64,000 nucleotides of DNA, taken from positions 6,238,450 to 6,302,449 of the forward strand of contig NZ_CP129212.1 of the NCBI RefSeq assembly GCF_030413175.1. The letters run 5' to 3'. Under the pieces are notes generated by a model that was not told where the DNA came from, did no database searches, and saw only the letters and a program-made list of their open reading frames with translations. Positions 44,388 to 53,268 of the stretch are shown one piece after another (position 1 is the first letter of the stretch; each line of letters starts with the position of its first letter). Source of the stretch: Bradyrhizobium roseum. Lineage in GTDB: Bacteria > Pseudomonadota > Alphaproteobacteria > Rhizobiales > Xanthobacteraceae. The position numbers and the translations under genes are program-made.

Positions 44388-47300
44388 ATGGCGAAGAAAC
44401 CCGACACTCCCAAAAATCCCGGCAAATCCCAGAAATCCAAGGCCCCGAATTCCAGGGCGTCGAGGCCGGACGTTCAGCCGATCGCGCCGGCGCTGGCTGA
44501 ACTGCTCAACCCCGCGATCAACCGCGGCGACGCCGGCACCGGCTCGGGCACCGGCCTGCAGCCGCCGCCGGACAATTCGTGGGACCGCCGCGCCGGCGGC
44601 GAAGCCGCCGCGCACCGTGCCCGCGCCTCGACAAAATCGACGGATGGCCTGCCGGCCGAACCGCTGCCCGACCGCAACACGACAAGTAACGTCGTCGCCC
44701 GGCAGGCCCCGCTGCGCCCCAATCCGCAACCGCCGGGCGCTCGCAGCTCCCCGCAAGGCCTCGAGGAAGCCCCGCAAGCCAATTACGGCACCTCGGCCAC
44801 GATCCCGACGCTCGATCCAGAACTCGCGCGTCAGCTCGGCCTGCCGACGGCGGAGGACGACGACGAGGCGCTGGCCCGGCCGCCGCGCAACAAGATGGAG
44901 GCGCTCGGCGTCAAGGCGACGGCGGATGCGCTGGAGAACCTGATCCGCGACGGCCGACCGGAATTCAAGGGCAACGACGGCCAGGTGAGAATCTGGACGC
45001 CGCACCGGCCGCCGCGCCCGGAAAAATCCGAGGGCGGCGTGCCCTTCGTGATCAAATCCGAATACGAGCCGAAGGGCGACCAGCCGACCGCGATCAAGGA
45101 ACTGGTCGAGGGCATCAACCGCAACGACCGCACCCAGGTGCTGCTCGGCGTCACCGGCTCGGGCAAAACCTACACCATGGCCAAGGTGATCGAGGCGACG
45201 CAGCGCCCCGCCATCATCCTGGCGCCGAACAAGACGCTCGCCGCCCAGCTCTATGGCGAGTTCAAGAGTTTTTTCCCCGACAACGCGGTGGAGTATTTTG
45301 TCTCCTACTACGACTACTACCAGCCTGAGGCCTACGTCCCGCGAACGGACACGTACATAGAAAAGGACTCGTCGATCAACGAGCAGATCGACCGCATGCG
45401 CCATTCGGCGACGCGCGCGCTGCTGGAGCGCGACGACGTCATCATCGTCGCTTCCGTGTCGTGCATCTACGGTATCGGTTCGGTCGAGACCTACACCGCG
45501 ATGACCTTTGCGCTGAAGAAGGGCGAACGCATCGACCAGCGGCAGCTGATCGCCGACCTCGTCGCCCTGCAGTACAAGCGGACCCAGGCCGACTTCACCC
45601 GCGGCACGTTTCGCGTACGCGGCGACGTCATCGATATCTTCCCGGCGCACTATGAAGACCGCGCCTGGCGCGTGAACCTGTTCGGCGACACCGTTGAAAA
45701 CATCGAGGAGTTCGATCCGCTCACCGGCCACAAGCAGGACGAGCTGGAATTCATCAAGATCTACGCCAACTCGCACTATGTGACGCCGCGTCCGACGCTG
45801 GTGCAGGCGATCAAGTCGATCAAGAGCGAGTTGAAGATGCGGCTCGACGAGCTCCACAACCAGGGCCGCCTTTTGGAAGCGCAGCGGCTGGAGCAGCGCA
45901 CCACCTTCGATCTCGAAATGATGGAGGCCACGGGAAGCTGCGCCGGCATCGAGAACTACTCGCGCTACCTCACCGGCCGCCGCCCCGGCGAGCCGCCGCC
46001 GACACTGTTCGAATACGTGCCCGACAACGCGCTGGTGTTCGCCGACGAAAGCCACGTCACCGTGCCGCAGATCGGCGGCATGTTCAAAGGCGACTTCCGC
46101 CGCAAGGCAACGCTCGCCGAATACGGTTTTCGTTTGCCCTCCTGCATGGACAACCGTCCGCTGCGGTTCGAGGAATGGGACATGATGCGTCCGCAGTCGG
46201 TCGCGGTCTCTGCGACGCCGAGCGGCTGGGAGCTCAACGAAAGCGGCGGCGTGTTCGTCGAGCAGGTGATCCGCCCCACCGGGCTGATCGATCCGCCGGT
46301 CGACATCCGCCCCGCCCGCACCCAGGTCGACGACCTCGTCGGCGAAGTCCGCGCCACCGCGCAGGCCGGCTACCGCTCGCTGATCACGGTGCTGACCAAG
46401 CGCATGGCGGAAGACCTCACCGAATACCTGCACGAGCAGGGCATTCGCGTGCGCTACATGCATTCGGATATCGACACCATCGAACGCATCGAGATCATCC
46501 GCGACCTTCGATTGGGCGCGTTCGACGCGCTGGTCGGCATCAACCTGTTGCGCGAAGGCCTCGACATTCCCGAATGCGCGCTGGTTGCGATCCTCGACGC
46601 CGACAAGGAAGGTTTTTTGCGCAGCGAGACCTCGCTGATCCAGACCATCGGCCGCGCCGCGCGCAACGTCGACGGCAAGGTGATCCTCTACGCCGACCAG
46701 ATGACCGGCTCGATGGAACGCGCCATCGCCGAAACCAACCGCCGCCGCGAGAAGCAGGTCGAGTACAACACCGAGCACGGCATCACGCCGGAGAGCGTGA
46801 AGAAGTCGATCGGCGACATCATGAACAGCGTCTACGAGCGCGACCACGTGCTGGTCGAGATCGGCGATGGCGGCATGGCCGACGATGTCATCTCCATCGG
46901 GCACAATTTCGAGGCGGTTTTGTCCGACCTCGAAACCCGCATGCGCGAAGCTGCCGCCGATTTGAACTTCGAGGAAGCCGCCAGGTTGCGCGACGAAGTC
47001 AAACGCCTGCGCGCCACAGAAATGGCCGTGGTCGACGATCCCACCGCCAAACAGCGCAACGTACAGAAGCAGGCCGGCGCCTACGCCGGAACGAAGAAGT
47101 ACGGCGAGGCCGCCAACCTTCCCGTCAGCGCGATGAAGAAGAAAGGCGTGCAGACGGCCTTAAAGTCGAGCCGTGGCGGCGGTGCCGGCAGCAGCACCTC
47201 CAAGGTCCACAAACCCCACCTTGACGAAATGCACGGCCCGGAATCCCTGCCCTACCGCCCGAGCGGCGCCAAACCGCGCAAGCCCGATCTCCCCGGCGGC

Positions 47301-47411
47301 ACCAGGATCTTCCAGCCCACCGACTCCCGCCAGTCCGGTCCCGAATTCGGGCCCGCCCCGCGCTCCAGCGGCGGCGCGCCGGGCCATCGCGGCGGGTGGA
47401 AGAAGCGGTGA
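44388..47411 (+). CDS. uvrB: Excinuclease ABC subunit B
   Basis: 1007 residues, against about 670 in E. coli. The extra length is an N-terminal extension of about 214 residues, rich in P, A, G and R and probably disordered, and a C-terminal tail of about 120 residues after the UVR domain. The helicase core is complete: GVTGSGKT (near 253), the damage-verifying beta-hairpin [19 protein letters not shown] (Walker B), [24 protein letters not shown] and QTIGRAARN; a UVR coiled coil ([20 protein letters not shown]) contacts UvrA or UvrC. It loads on damaged DNA with UvrA in nucleotide excision repair. No clear SOS (LexA) box is seen upstream. Transcribed alone. Confidence 0.98.
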   Translation: MAKKPDTPKNPGKSQKSKAPNSRASRPDVQPIAPALAELLNPAINRGDAGTGSGTGLQPPPDNSWDRRAGGEAAAHRARASTKSTDGLPAEPLPDRNTTSNVVARQAPLRPNPQPPGARSSPQGLEEAPQANYGTSATIPTLDPELARQLGLPTAEDDDEALARPPRNKMEALGVKATADALENLIRDGRPEFKGNDGQVRIWTPHRPPRPEKSEGGVPFVIKSEYEPKGDQPTAIKELVEGINRNDRTQVLLGVTGSGKTYTMAKVIEATQRPAIILAPNKTLAAQLYGEFKSFFPDNAVEYFVSYYDYYQPEAYVPRTDTYIEKDSSINEQIDRMRHSATRALLERDDVIIVASVSCIYGIGSVETYTAMTFALKKGERIDQRQLIADLVALQYKRTQADFTRGTFRVRGDVIDIFPAHYEDRAWRVNLFGDTVENIEEFDPLTGHKQDELEFIKIYANSHYVTPRPTLVQAIKSIKSELKMRLDELHNQGRLLEAQRLEQRTTFDLEMMEATGSCAGIENYSRYLTGRRPGEPPPTLFEYVPDNALVFADESHVTVPQIGGMFKGDFRRKATLAEYGFRLPSCMDNRPLRFEEWDMMRPQSVAVSATPSGWELNESGGVFVEQVIRPTGLIDPPVDIRPARTQVDDLVGEVRATAQAGYRSLITVLTKRMAEDLTEYLHEQGIRVRYMHSDIDTIERIEIIRDLRLGAFDALVGINLLREGLDIPECALVAILDADKEGFLRSETSLIQTIGRAARNVDGKVILYADQMTGSMERAIAETNRRREKQVEYNTEHGITPESVKKSIGDIMNSVYERDHVLVEIGDGGMADDVISIGHNFEAVLSDLETRMREAAADLNFEEAARLRDEVKRLRATEMAVVDDPTAKQRNVQKQAGAYAGTKKYGEAANLPVSAMKKKGVQTALKSSRGGGAGSSTSKVHKPHLDEMHGPESLPYRPSGAKPRKPDLPGGTRIFQPTDSRQSGPEFGPAPRSSGGAPGHRGGWKKR

Positions 47412-47439
47412 GCCAAGCAGCGCCCGCATAACGATCAAC

Positions 47440-47553
47440 GTCAGCGCGAGCGAAGTGAAGCAATCCATATCACCGCGCACGCGGACCGACGGATTGCTTC
47501 ATCGCTACCCTCCCCTGCAACAAACGCTTCGCGTTTGTTGCAGGCAATGACGG
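47440..47553 (+). repeat. Intergenic palindromic repeat, family D
   Basis: Starts GTCAGCGCGAGCGAAG and ends GGCAATGACGG, with GAAGCAATCCAT and GGATTGCTTC as inverted inner arms. A second, perfect hairpin (CTGCAACAAACGC-TTC-GCGTTTGTTGCAG, 47514-47542) has replaced part of the right arm. It looks like a decayed copy of the common Bradyrhizobium repeat that begins with GTCATTGCGAGCGAAGCGAAG. It lies 28 bases past the uvrB stop. Confidence 0.7.
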
Positions 47554-47888
47554 CAAATGGACACACCAATGCGAGCTGACCGCACGTCGCCGCACGTCGC
47601 TGTCCGACCGGACTATGTCCCGCCCGGCCCATGAGATGAACAAAAGGTTTGTGATCGACCTCACAACCCGCAGGGCCTTGCCGCAAGCGGAATTCGGCAA
47701 GCTTTAGCGCATGCAGCGCGCGATATCAGCGGCGCGCTGTTTGCCAACGGTATCCGGTTCAGCTGCGGTTGCGGAGCGCCTTAATGCTTTCGGAAACTTT
47801 AAATCCATTTGCCGATTGATCCCGGTGCGGTTCCGTTCAAAATGCGAGCAATCGCAGATGCGGGATCGAACACGGTCAGGGTGGGCGA
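47554..47888. other. Noncoding gap without recognisable features
   Basis: About 335 bases between the family D repeat and the first NTF2-like gene. Open frames here are short and look like shadow translations. The only structure seen is a GAGATGAACAAAAGGTTTGTG stretch of mixed composition (47632-47652) and a short inverted GCGCGC run near 47716-47740. The promoter of the next gene should be here, but I cannot identify it. Confidence 0.4.
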
Positions 47889-48335
47889 ATGTCCGAGGAA
47901 TCGAATCGTCAGTTCGTGTTGGACTTTCTCAACACCCTGTACTCCGGCGACCTCGAGACCACGCTGGCGCGCTGCACCGACGACATCGAATTCATTGCAA
48001 ACGCCCCGGTCGACCTGCTGCCGCATCTCGGCTACCGCCGCGGCAAAGCCGAGATGCGCGAGATGTGGAGTGCGGTGCTGGCCCGCTATTCCGAGTTGCG
48101 CTGCGAGGTGTCGATGTCGGTCGCCGAGGGCGACAAGGTCGCCGTCTATGTCCGCGTGTTCCTCCGCAAGAGCATCAATCAGCGCATGATGCAGTTCGAC
48201 ATCGCCGGCTTCTACACGCTGCGCGACGGCAAGGTCTGCCAGATCCGGGAAATCATCGACACCTACGATCTGGTGCAGCAACTGGTCGAACGCGACGTCA
48301 CCGCGATCCTGACCGGGCGACGTGCGAATCCTTAA
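47889..48335 (+). CDS. NTF2/SnoaL-like protein, copy 1
   Basis: 148 residues with an NTF2-like cone fold: N-terminal helix FVLDFLNTLYSGDLETTLA, then TDDIEFIANAP (strand and pocket), a helix GKAEMREMWSAVL, and strands VAVYVRVFLRK and FTLRDGKVCQIREIIDTYDL. The start has AGGGTGGGCGA upstream. The family includes ketosteroid isomerase-like enzymes and limonene-epoxide hydrolases; the catalytic acid cannot be assigned here. A related gene of the same length lies at 48888-49322; similarity includes LDTF/IIDTYDLVQQ and LVDTFDLVEQ. Function unknown. Confidence 0.85.
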   Translation: MSEESNRQFVLDFLNTLYSGDLETTLARCTDDIEFIANAPVDLLPHLGYRRGKAEMREMWSAVLARYSELRCEVSMSVAEGDKVAVYVRVFLRKSINQRMMQFDIAGFYTLRDGKVCQIREIIDTYDLVQQLVERDVTAILTGRRANP

Positions 48336-48887
48336 TCACGCCGGCAAGGTCCGCCTTTCGGCAAGCCGTCGCCATCCACATCATCCGTGCAGCCCGATGC
48401 GCCGCTTATTCCGCGCGCGCCGTTGAACCTCGTCGCACTTGCCGTGACCCATCACCAGCCTGTTTCCCGACACGACGGGCGGATGAAGCGCGCGCCGCCG
48501 CTTTTCTCAGGCCCGACGGCCGGCTGCCGGGCGGCGCGCCATCCGGTTGGAACGGCTTAAAGGCGCGCATTTTGAAGGCCCTGGCGGGTCCCGTGGTTGT
48601 CGCACGGAGGTGCAGACGACGGTATCGGCGGCGCCGAATCTCGAAGCACCCGGCATTGAAAATCGCCGGCACGTCGCGAGCCGATGGCGCTTATGACCGT
48701 GAAGTGATCGAAATCCGGCCGACAACGCCGCATTTGTGCGATGCAAAAAACAACGGTTGTAATTTCACATTCCTGATATATTTAAGAGCACAACAGAACA
48801 TGCAGCAAATCAGCCCGGCGTCGATGGCGACGCCTCATTAGGGCTTGATGGCTGTTTCGAAAATCCAGTTTCCAAGGACCACCTGAA
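48336..48887. other. Noncoding gap between the two NTF2-like genes
   Basis: About 550 bases with no convincing gene. The antisense open frame at 48406-48672 has shadow-like composition and no site. The right end turns AT-rich (48750-48800: GATATATTTAAG and flanks), the likely promoter of copy 2. Nothing else is evident. Confidence 0.4.
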
Positions 48888-49322
48888 ATGACAGAGCATA
48901 GTCTCTGGCGTTTTTCGCGCGCGTTTCACCGCGCCATCAATGAACGCCAGCCCGCCGATCTCGACGCCCTGCTCGACGAAGACGTCGACTGGGCGATCTA
49001 TGGCCCGATCGACATGTATCCGTTCTTCGGCTCGCGCCGCGGCAAGGCGGCGGTGATCGATGTCATCAGGCAGATCGCCGACAACTTTCGCGTCCACCGT
49101 TTCGACCGGGAATCGATCATGCTGGGCGTGGATACCGCGTCCTCGATGATGCGTTATTCCCTCACCGCGCTCGATTCGAACAAGCCGATCTCGTTGCGGA
49201 TTGCCCATTTCGCCCAGTTCAGCGCCGGCCGCCTGACCAACTTCCGCGTGCTGGTCGATACCTTCGACCTGGTCGAGCAAACCGTGGGCTATCCGATCAA
49301 CCTGCCTCGAATGGCGGTGTAG
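48888..49322 (+). CDS. NTF2/SnoaL-like protein, copy 2
   Basis: 144 residues with the same layout as copy 1: an N-terminal helix FSRAFHRAINERQPADLDAL, then EDVDWAIYGPIDMYPFFGSRRGKAAVID, strands ISLRIAHFAQF, and a terminal helix with VLVDTFDLVEQTVGYP. The two copies share a G-x-x-R-G-K-A-x-M/V-x-x-x-W/I element and the V-D-T-Y/F-D-L-V end, which suggests an old duplication. The gap of about 550 bases and an AT-rich stretch just upstream point to separate promoters. Substrate and role unknown. Confidence 0.83.
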   Translation: MTEHSLWRFSRAFHRAINERQPADLDALLDEDVDWAIYGPIDMYPFFGSRRGKAAVIDVIRQIADNFRVHRFDRESIMLGVDTASSMMRYSLTALDSNKPISLRIAHFAQFSAGRLTNFRVLVDTFDLVEQTVGYPINLPRMAV

Positions 49323-49343
49323 CTTTCATCCACAATTCCAATC

Positions 49344-49462
49344 GTCATGCCCGCGCGCGAACAGCAACTGCGCGCGGGCATCCACGTCTTCCTTCGCCAG
49401 CCCCAAGGAAGCGTGGATGGCCGGGTCACCGGGCGCGATCACGCGCTGTGCCCGGCCATGAC
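49344..49462 (+). repeat. Intergenic repeat with GTCATG/CATGAC ends, family B
   Basis: Begins GTCATGCCCGCGCGCGAACA and ends GCCCGGCCATGAC, so the ends are inverted repeats. CATCCACG and CGTGGATGGCCGGG are inverted inner arms. A second copy with the same ends and arms lies at 56057-56180, about 6.7 kb away. It resembles a small non-autonomous (MITE-like) repeat of the Bradyrhizobium group. Confidence 0.75.
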
Positions 49463-49550
49463 GTTCAATTGAAGTGAACCGAAGCGCCCGCGCCATAATT
49501 TTGCAACAGAGTGAACGCATTCTGGGCGCGAGTTGGAATGCGGGCGGGCG

Positions 49551-50465
49551 ATGATTTCCAAAATGCGATGTGGATGGGCGCGGCTGCCGATGCTGGTGGC
49601 CGGCGTGAGCGTGGCTTCGATGCTGGCAGCAGCGGCGCAAACCCCGCCGGCGGAAAACGATCCGGACATGCCCGAAGCGGAAGAGACCGAGGCGGCGCCC
49701 GACGCCGGCGAGGTCGACATCATGAAAGACATCGACGTCAGCAAGCTCGACTGGAGCCAACTCAACGTCGATGCATCGACCCTGCCGGCTCCCGCACCGA
49801 AGGGCAGCGGCGCGTCGAGCCTCCTCGGCGGGATCGACACCGCGTGGTCCGCCAATGAAAAGGCAAACGGCTCTTCCGCGGTGTCGGTCAAGCAGTCGAT
49901 CTCGCCGTTCTGGGATACGCGGGTCGGCGTCGACATGACGGTCGCGCGGCAGGGCGCGGCGACGACCTCCGAACAGCTCTCGGAAAGACTGGCCAATGGC
50001 GGCAGCCTGCCGCAATCGTCCGGCACCGCCTGGGCGGCGATCACCGCCCCCGGCGTGGCCTCGATCTGGGACAAGACTTCGGTCGAGGCTCGCGTCGATC
50101 CCGGATCCGAGCAGAGCCGGATCGGCACCTCCCTGAGCAAGTCGCTGCCGATCGGCGAGCAATATTCGCTCACGCTGAAGAACGACTACAATCTGATCCA
50201 GCAAGGCCTTGTGCCGGTGCCCGGCATCATCAGCCATCCGGCGCGCAGTGCGGAGACCGACCAGTCGGCCAGGCTCAGCATCGCCGACACCGGCACCAGC
50301 CTGACCGCAGGTCAGACCACTTCGGCGTCGGACGACAAATGGCTGCGCAAGGTCGGCGCCGAGCAGAGGTTGTTCGACGGCGTGACGATCTCGGGCTCGA
50401 TCGGCGAAACACCGTCGGGCGCCGCCAGCAAGAGCCTCAGCGCCGGCTTCAAACGGAGTTGGTGA
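49551..50465 (+). CDS. Exported hypothetical protein
   Basis: 304 residues from the ATG at 49551 (GGGCGGGCG upstream). A signal peptide (LPMLVAGVSVASMLAAAAQ) leads to an acidic P/E/A-rich linker, then DIDVSKLDWSQLNVDASTLP. The remainder is beta-rich with repeated polar strands (SVEARVDPGSEQSRIGTSLS, QYSLTLKNDYNLIQQG, VTISGSIGETPSG) resembling a barrel or autotransporter-like structure. I recall related proteins only from Bradyrhizobium-type genomes; no function is known. An envelope role is a guess. It stands between a repeat and the coiled-coil gene at 50649. Confidence 0.7.
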   Translation: MISKMRCGWARLPMLVAGVSVASMLAAAAQTPPAENDPDMPEAEETEAAPDAGEVDIMKDIDVSKLDWSQLNVDASTLPAPAPKGSGASSLLGGIDTAWSANEKANGSSAVSVKQSISPFWDTRVGVDMTVARQGAATTSEQLSERLANGGSLPQSSGTAWAAITAPGVASIWDKTSVEARVDPGSEQSRIGTSLSKSLPIGEQYSLTLKNDYNLIQQGLVPVPGIISHPARSAETDQSARLSIADTGTSLTAGQTTSASDDKWLRKVGAEQRLFDGVTISGSIGETPSGAASKSLSAGFKRSW

Positions 50466-50648
50466 CGGTTTGAGTCGTCCCAATTTGACGCACTTTGCGG
50501 CGTGAAACGGCCGCCTCCCGATAATGATCCACGATTGCCGCAGATTGGCCCAGATGCGGCCAAAATCGGCAGCGCAGATGGCGGCGATCTACTTCGTCGT
50601 GCGGGGGGATTTCCGCGCTCGCCTGAATGCGAAACAAAGGAATTGCCG

Positions 50649-51065
50649 ATGAACGCCACCATTCGTCCGGAGCAGGCTGATGAAACGCCGGAAGCCGACG
50701 GCGATCTCGCCGCCGTATCCGAGGTTGAAGCCGGTATCCGCGAATTCGTTCGCAACGACATCGCCTATCTGCGCCGGCCTTCGGTCCCTGCGGAGACCCC
50801 GGCGCTCGACGCCAACGCGGAAGCCACCGTCAACAACGTCAACTCGCTGATCCAGCGCGTCGCCGGCACCTCGCTGGCGGAAATCGAGAAGCTGATTTCC
50901 GAACTCGAGAGCCTGCGCGACCTGCTGCATGCCGAAGGCCAGCGCGTGCAGCGCGAGATCTCGGGCTACGCCCAGCTCAGCCAGGCCGCGATGAAGTCGA
51001 CGCGCATGATCGCCGACAACGTCACGCAGTGGAAGCGCGCCGCCGACGGACTGCGCAACAGCTAA
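50649..51065 (+). CDS. Small coiled-coil hypothetical protein
   Basis: 138 residues from the ATG at 50649 (AAAGGAATTGCC upstream). Mostly helical: FVRNDIAYLRRP, then a long helix IEKLISELESLRDLLHAEGQ and VQREISGYAQLSQAAMKSTR, which should form a coiled coil. No signal peptide, membrane span or catalytic motif. The composition and conserved helical pattern make it a likely real gene of the Bradyrhizobium group; role unknown. A strong terminator follows at 51093-51128. Confidence 0.7.
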   Translation: MNATIRPEQADETPEADGDLAAVSEVEAGIREFVRNDIAYLRRPSVPAETPALDANAEATVNNVNSLIQRVAGTSLAEIEKLISELESLRDLLHAEGQRVQREISGYAQLSQAAMKSTRMIADNVTQWKRAADGLRNS

Positions 51066-51092
51066 GTCCCATCGTTGCAAAAATCTGACACT

Positions 51093-51128
51093 CCGCCGCG
51101 TTCCGTACCGGAGCGCGGCGGTTTCGTT
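51093..51128 (+). terminator. Rho-independent terminator
   Basis: CCGCCGCG (51093-51100) pairs with CGCGGCGG (51114-51121) and an inner TCCG/CGGA pair closes the loop; TTTCGTTT follows. It begins 28 bases after the coiled-coil gene stop. Confidence 0.85.
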
Positions 51129-51222
51129 TGGCACGATTCAATCTGAACTTTATAAACACGGTCGCATCCGTGGACGGATGTCGTCACGTGACGGCAGGCA
51201 CCTTTTGGGGACTCGAGCGGCG

Positions 51223-51360
51223 ATGCAAAACGTTCAGCCAGACAACATGGATTCCATCCCGCTGCGGCAATCGTCGCACAGCATGGGAACGCTCGTCATC
51301 CGCTTCGTCGGATTGCTGACGCTCGCCGTCGTGGCCATGACTCTTATCTGGAGTCGCTGA
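51223..51360 (+). CDS. Possible small membrane protein (45 aa)
   Basis: 45 residues from the ATG at 51223 (GAGCGGCG upstream). Polar start MQNVQPDNMDSIPLRQSS, then one hydrophobic helix (VIRFVGLLTLAVVAMTLIW) and a basic end (SR). This is a typical single-span inner-membrane layout. An ATG at 51178 is also in frame. No family name recognised; a short real protein is plausible because it is followed immediately by a convergent small gene and its helix is intact, but chance cannot be excluded. Confidence 0.45.
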   Translation: MQNVQPDNMDSIPLRQSSHSMGTLVIRFVGLLTLAVVAMTLIWSR

Positions 51361-51420
51361 TCCGCGATTGGCGATCCGGATCGCCGCGGGTCATCTTCCG
51401 AGCTTGGGTTTGGTCTGCAG

Positions 51421-51564
51421 CTATTCGCGGACGAACGCGGTATCTTCGATCGTGTAGACGCCGTCGGCGTAGGACTTCACCACCATGCCGGCGGTCAGCA
51501 TGACGGCCACGGTGACGGTTGCGAAGATAAAGCCGACGAATTTCAGGCTGCTGCGATCTGCCAC
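51421..51564 (-). CDS. Small single-span membrane protein (47 aa)
   Basis: 47 residues from a GTG at 51564 (AGGGGATTGATC upstream): V-A-D-R-S-S-L-K-F-V-G-F, then the helix FIFATVTVAVMLTAGMVV and a polar end KSYADGVYTIEDTAFVRE. A longer ATG frame to 51618 is less likely. I believe similar 45-50-residue proteins occur in Bradyrhizobium; function unknown. The helix would place the C-terminus in the periplasm. It is convergent with the small gene at 51223. Confidence 0.65.
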   Translation of the reverse strand: MADRSSLKFVGFIFATVTVAVMLTAGMVVKSYADGVYTIEDTAFVRE

Positions 51565-51682
51565 GATCAATCCCCTCGGTATTCCCCTAATGACGCTTAT
51601 GGCAGGCCAAAAGTTCAAAATCCGTTAGCAAAAAATCCGTTCCGCGAAGCCATGGATTGCGCGGAACCAACGGCACACTTCG

Positions 51683-52171
51683 TTAACCATTTGCTCCCGC
51701 GTTCCGCCGCGGCACGAAGGCGGTGGCGAGGAACGAGAAAACCACCTCGTTGCGCTGGTTGGTGCCGGTATTGCGGGCCTGCAGGATGCCCCATTCCGGG
51801 CGCTTCTCCGACGTCCGCTTGGTTTCGACCTGATTGGAATAGCGGATGGTGTCGCCGGCCAGCACCGGCCTGATCCAGCGCAGTTCACGAAAGCCCGGCG
51901 ACGGCCCCCACACCGCGACCTGCTCGCCGCGCGCCGCGGCCTCCGCCGACAGGCGCTTGCCGTCGGCGACCAGAAGCTTCATGCAGACCGCGGCGACGTG
52001 CCAGCCGGAAGCGGCCAGTCCCCCGAACAGGGAGTTGCGGCCCGCCTCCTCGTCGAGGTGGAAGCGCTGCGGATCGAACTGTGTGGCAAACCTCTTGATG
52101 TCGTCGGCGGTAAAGGTGAAAGACCCGAGGTCGCGCCGCGCCCCGATCTCGATATCCTCGAAGAAACGCAT
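51683..52171 (-). CDS. MaoC family dehydratase, copy 1
   Basis: 162 residues from the ATG at 52171 (MRFFEDIEIGARRDLG). The hot-dog fold carries the R-hydratase active-site region FATQFDPQRFHLDEE (D and H near 35-40), GLAASGWHVAAVCMKLLV and RPVLAGDTIRYSNQV. It should hydrate enoyl-CoA or dehydrate 3-hydroxyacyl-CoA. The start lies 2 bases after the stop of the second MaoC gene (52174), so the pair is an operon and may form a heterodimer. A GGAGG site lies in the previous gene's end. Substrate unknown. Confidence 0.88.
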   Translation of the reverse strand: MRFFEDIEIGARRDLGSFTFTADDIKRFATQFDPQRFHLDEEAGRNSLFGGLAASGWHVAAVCMKLLVADGKRLSAEAAARGEQVAVWGPSPGFRELRWIRPVLAGDTIRYSNQVETKRTSEKRPEWGILQARNTGTNQRNEVVFSFLATAFVPRRNAGANG

Positions 52172-52173
52172 CG

Positions 52174-52635
52174 CTACTTCGCCTCCGCGTGGTCGCGCCG
52201 GCGCACGATGATCGGCGATTCCATTTCGCACAGCACCGTACCGGCCGCGTTGCGGATCGTGCCCTTGAAGGTCACGATGCCGGTTTCGGGGCGGCTTTTC
52301 GAAACACGGGCCTCCGTGACGTCGACATCGAGCGTCAGGTCGTCGCCCGGGCGCAGCGGCGCCATCCAGCGCATCTCGTTGACGCCCGGCGAGCCGAGCG
52401 AAGCGGTTCGGCCGATGAAGCCGTCGAACAGCATTCGCATCATCAGCGAGCCGAGGTGCCAGCCCGAGCCGGACAGCCCTTTCAGCATCGACGCGTTGGC
52501 GGCAACCTCGTCCAGATGCATCGGCTGCGGGTCGTATTCAGCGGCGAACGCCAGAATCTCCTCGCGTGTGACGTGCCGCGGTCCGAACGTGCCGAAATGG
52601 CCGGGCGTAAAATCTTCGAAGGTCAGCGATGTCAT
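52174..52635 (-). CDS. MaoC family dehydratase, copy 2
   Basis: 153 residues. Hot-dog fold with the active-site motif FAAEYDPQPMHLDEVAANAS (about 31-50), the helix GLSGSGWHLGSLMMRML, and RPGDDLTLDVDVTEARV. It pairs with copy 1, which overlaps in function and follows with a 2-base gap. In some bacteria and archaea MaoC-like pairs make a single two-chain hydratase; the two copies each keep the D-P-Q-x-x-H-L-D motif here, so both could be active. The metabolic pathway is not shown by context. Confidence 0.88.
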   Translation of the reverse strand: MTSLTFEDFTPGHFGTFGPRHVTREEILAFAAEYDPQPMHLDEVAANASMLKGLSGSGWHLGSLMMRMLFDGFIGRTASLGSPGVNEMRWMAPLRPGDDLTLDVDVTEARVSKSRPETGIVTFKGTIRNAAGTVLCEMESPIIVRRRDHAEAK

Positions 52636-52842
52636 CTATCCGGAATCTGGCTTGAGGATTTGCGGCGGGCAAGCCTGAATGTGGCCGTTATTTGCGGCAA
52701 TCTCAACCCGTCCACCCGCATGGCTCGTTCGCTGCGGGCGAGCACCGCCTCTGGCGTTCGCCCCTGACTTGCCCGAAGCAGTTTTCGGGGCTAGCCCTGT
52801 GCGGTCTGGAACAAGGTTTGTGACTCGCCGGAGAAACCATCG

Positions 52843-53136
52843 ATGTTCGATTTTCAGGATCTGTTTCAGTGGGACCGCTTCATCACGCCCACGATCATCA
52901 AGACGTTCTACTGGCTGGTCATCGGCTTGATCGTACTGTTCGGCCTGTCCGGAATCTTTTCCGCGCTGGGCACCATGGCGATCAGCCCGTTCGGCGGATT
53001 CATTATGCTGCTGTCCTCGATCGCCGGCGTCATCGTCGGCGTGGTGTTCTCGCGCATCGCCGCGGAATTCATCCTGATCGTCTTCCGCATCAACGAACAT
53101 CTCGGCGCGATCCGCGACCAGGGCGGGATGCGGTAA
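52843..53136 (+). CDS. DUF4282 family small membrane protein
   Basis: 97 residues (GGAGAAACCATCG upstream). Begins FDFQDLFQWDRFITPTIIK, the usual cytoplasmic N-terminus of DUF4282, then two membrane helices (TFYWLVIGLIVLFGLSGIF and GGFIMLLSSIAGVIVGVVFS) and the conserved end RIAAEFILIVFRINEHLGAI. DUF4282 proteins are inner-membrane proteins of unknown role. It is divergent from the MaoC pair and is followed by a family E repeat. Confidence 0.9.
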   Translation: MFDFQDLFQWDRFITPTIIKTFYWLVIGLIVLFGLSGIFSALGTMAISPFGGFIMLLSSIAGVIVGVVFSRIAAEFILIVFRINEHLGAIRDQGGMR

Positions 53137-53151
53137 GTGGTCTTGCAGCCA

Positions 53152-53240
53152 TAGGTTGGGCAAAGCGCGGCGTACCCACCATTCCGCTCGCACTGGCTGA
53201 AAGATCGTGGGCACGACGTGTTGCGCCCTTGCCCACCCAC
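53152..53240 (+). repeat. Intergenic repeat, family E
   Basis: Begins TAGGTTGGGCAAAGCGC and ends TTGCGCCCTTGCCCACCCAC, giving an imperfect inverted repeat with GTACCCACCATT and TCGTGGGCACG inner arms. It matches the rhizobial repeat type with G-G-G-T-G-G-G-C-A-A-A-G-C-G ends as I recall it. It fills the gap between DUF4282 and the end of ychF. Confidence 0.65.
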
Positions 53241-53268
53241 AGGGTCCGCATCCGCGGCACCGATGATC

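Noticed and set aside
44370..46904. 844-residue open frame antisense to uvrB
   Set aside because: It mirrors the codon positions of uvrB in a GC-rich genome, with shadow-like composition (many D, H, V, R) and no recognisable domain.
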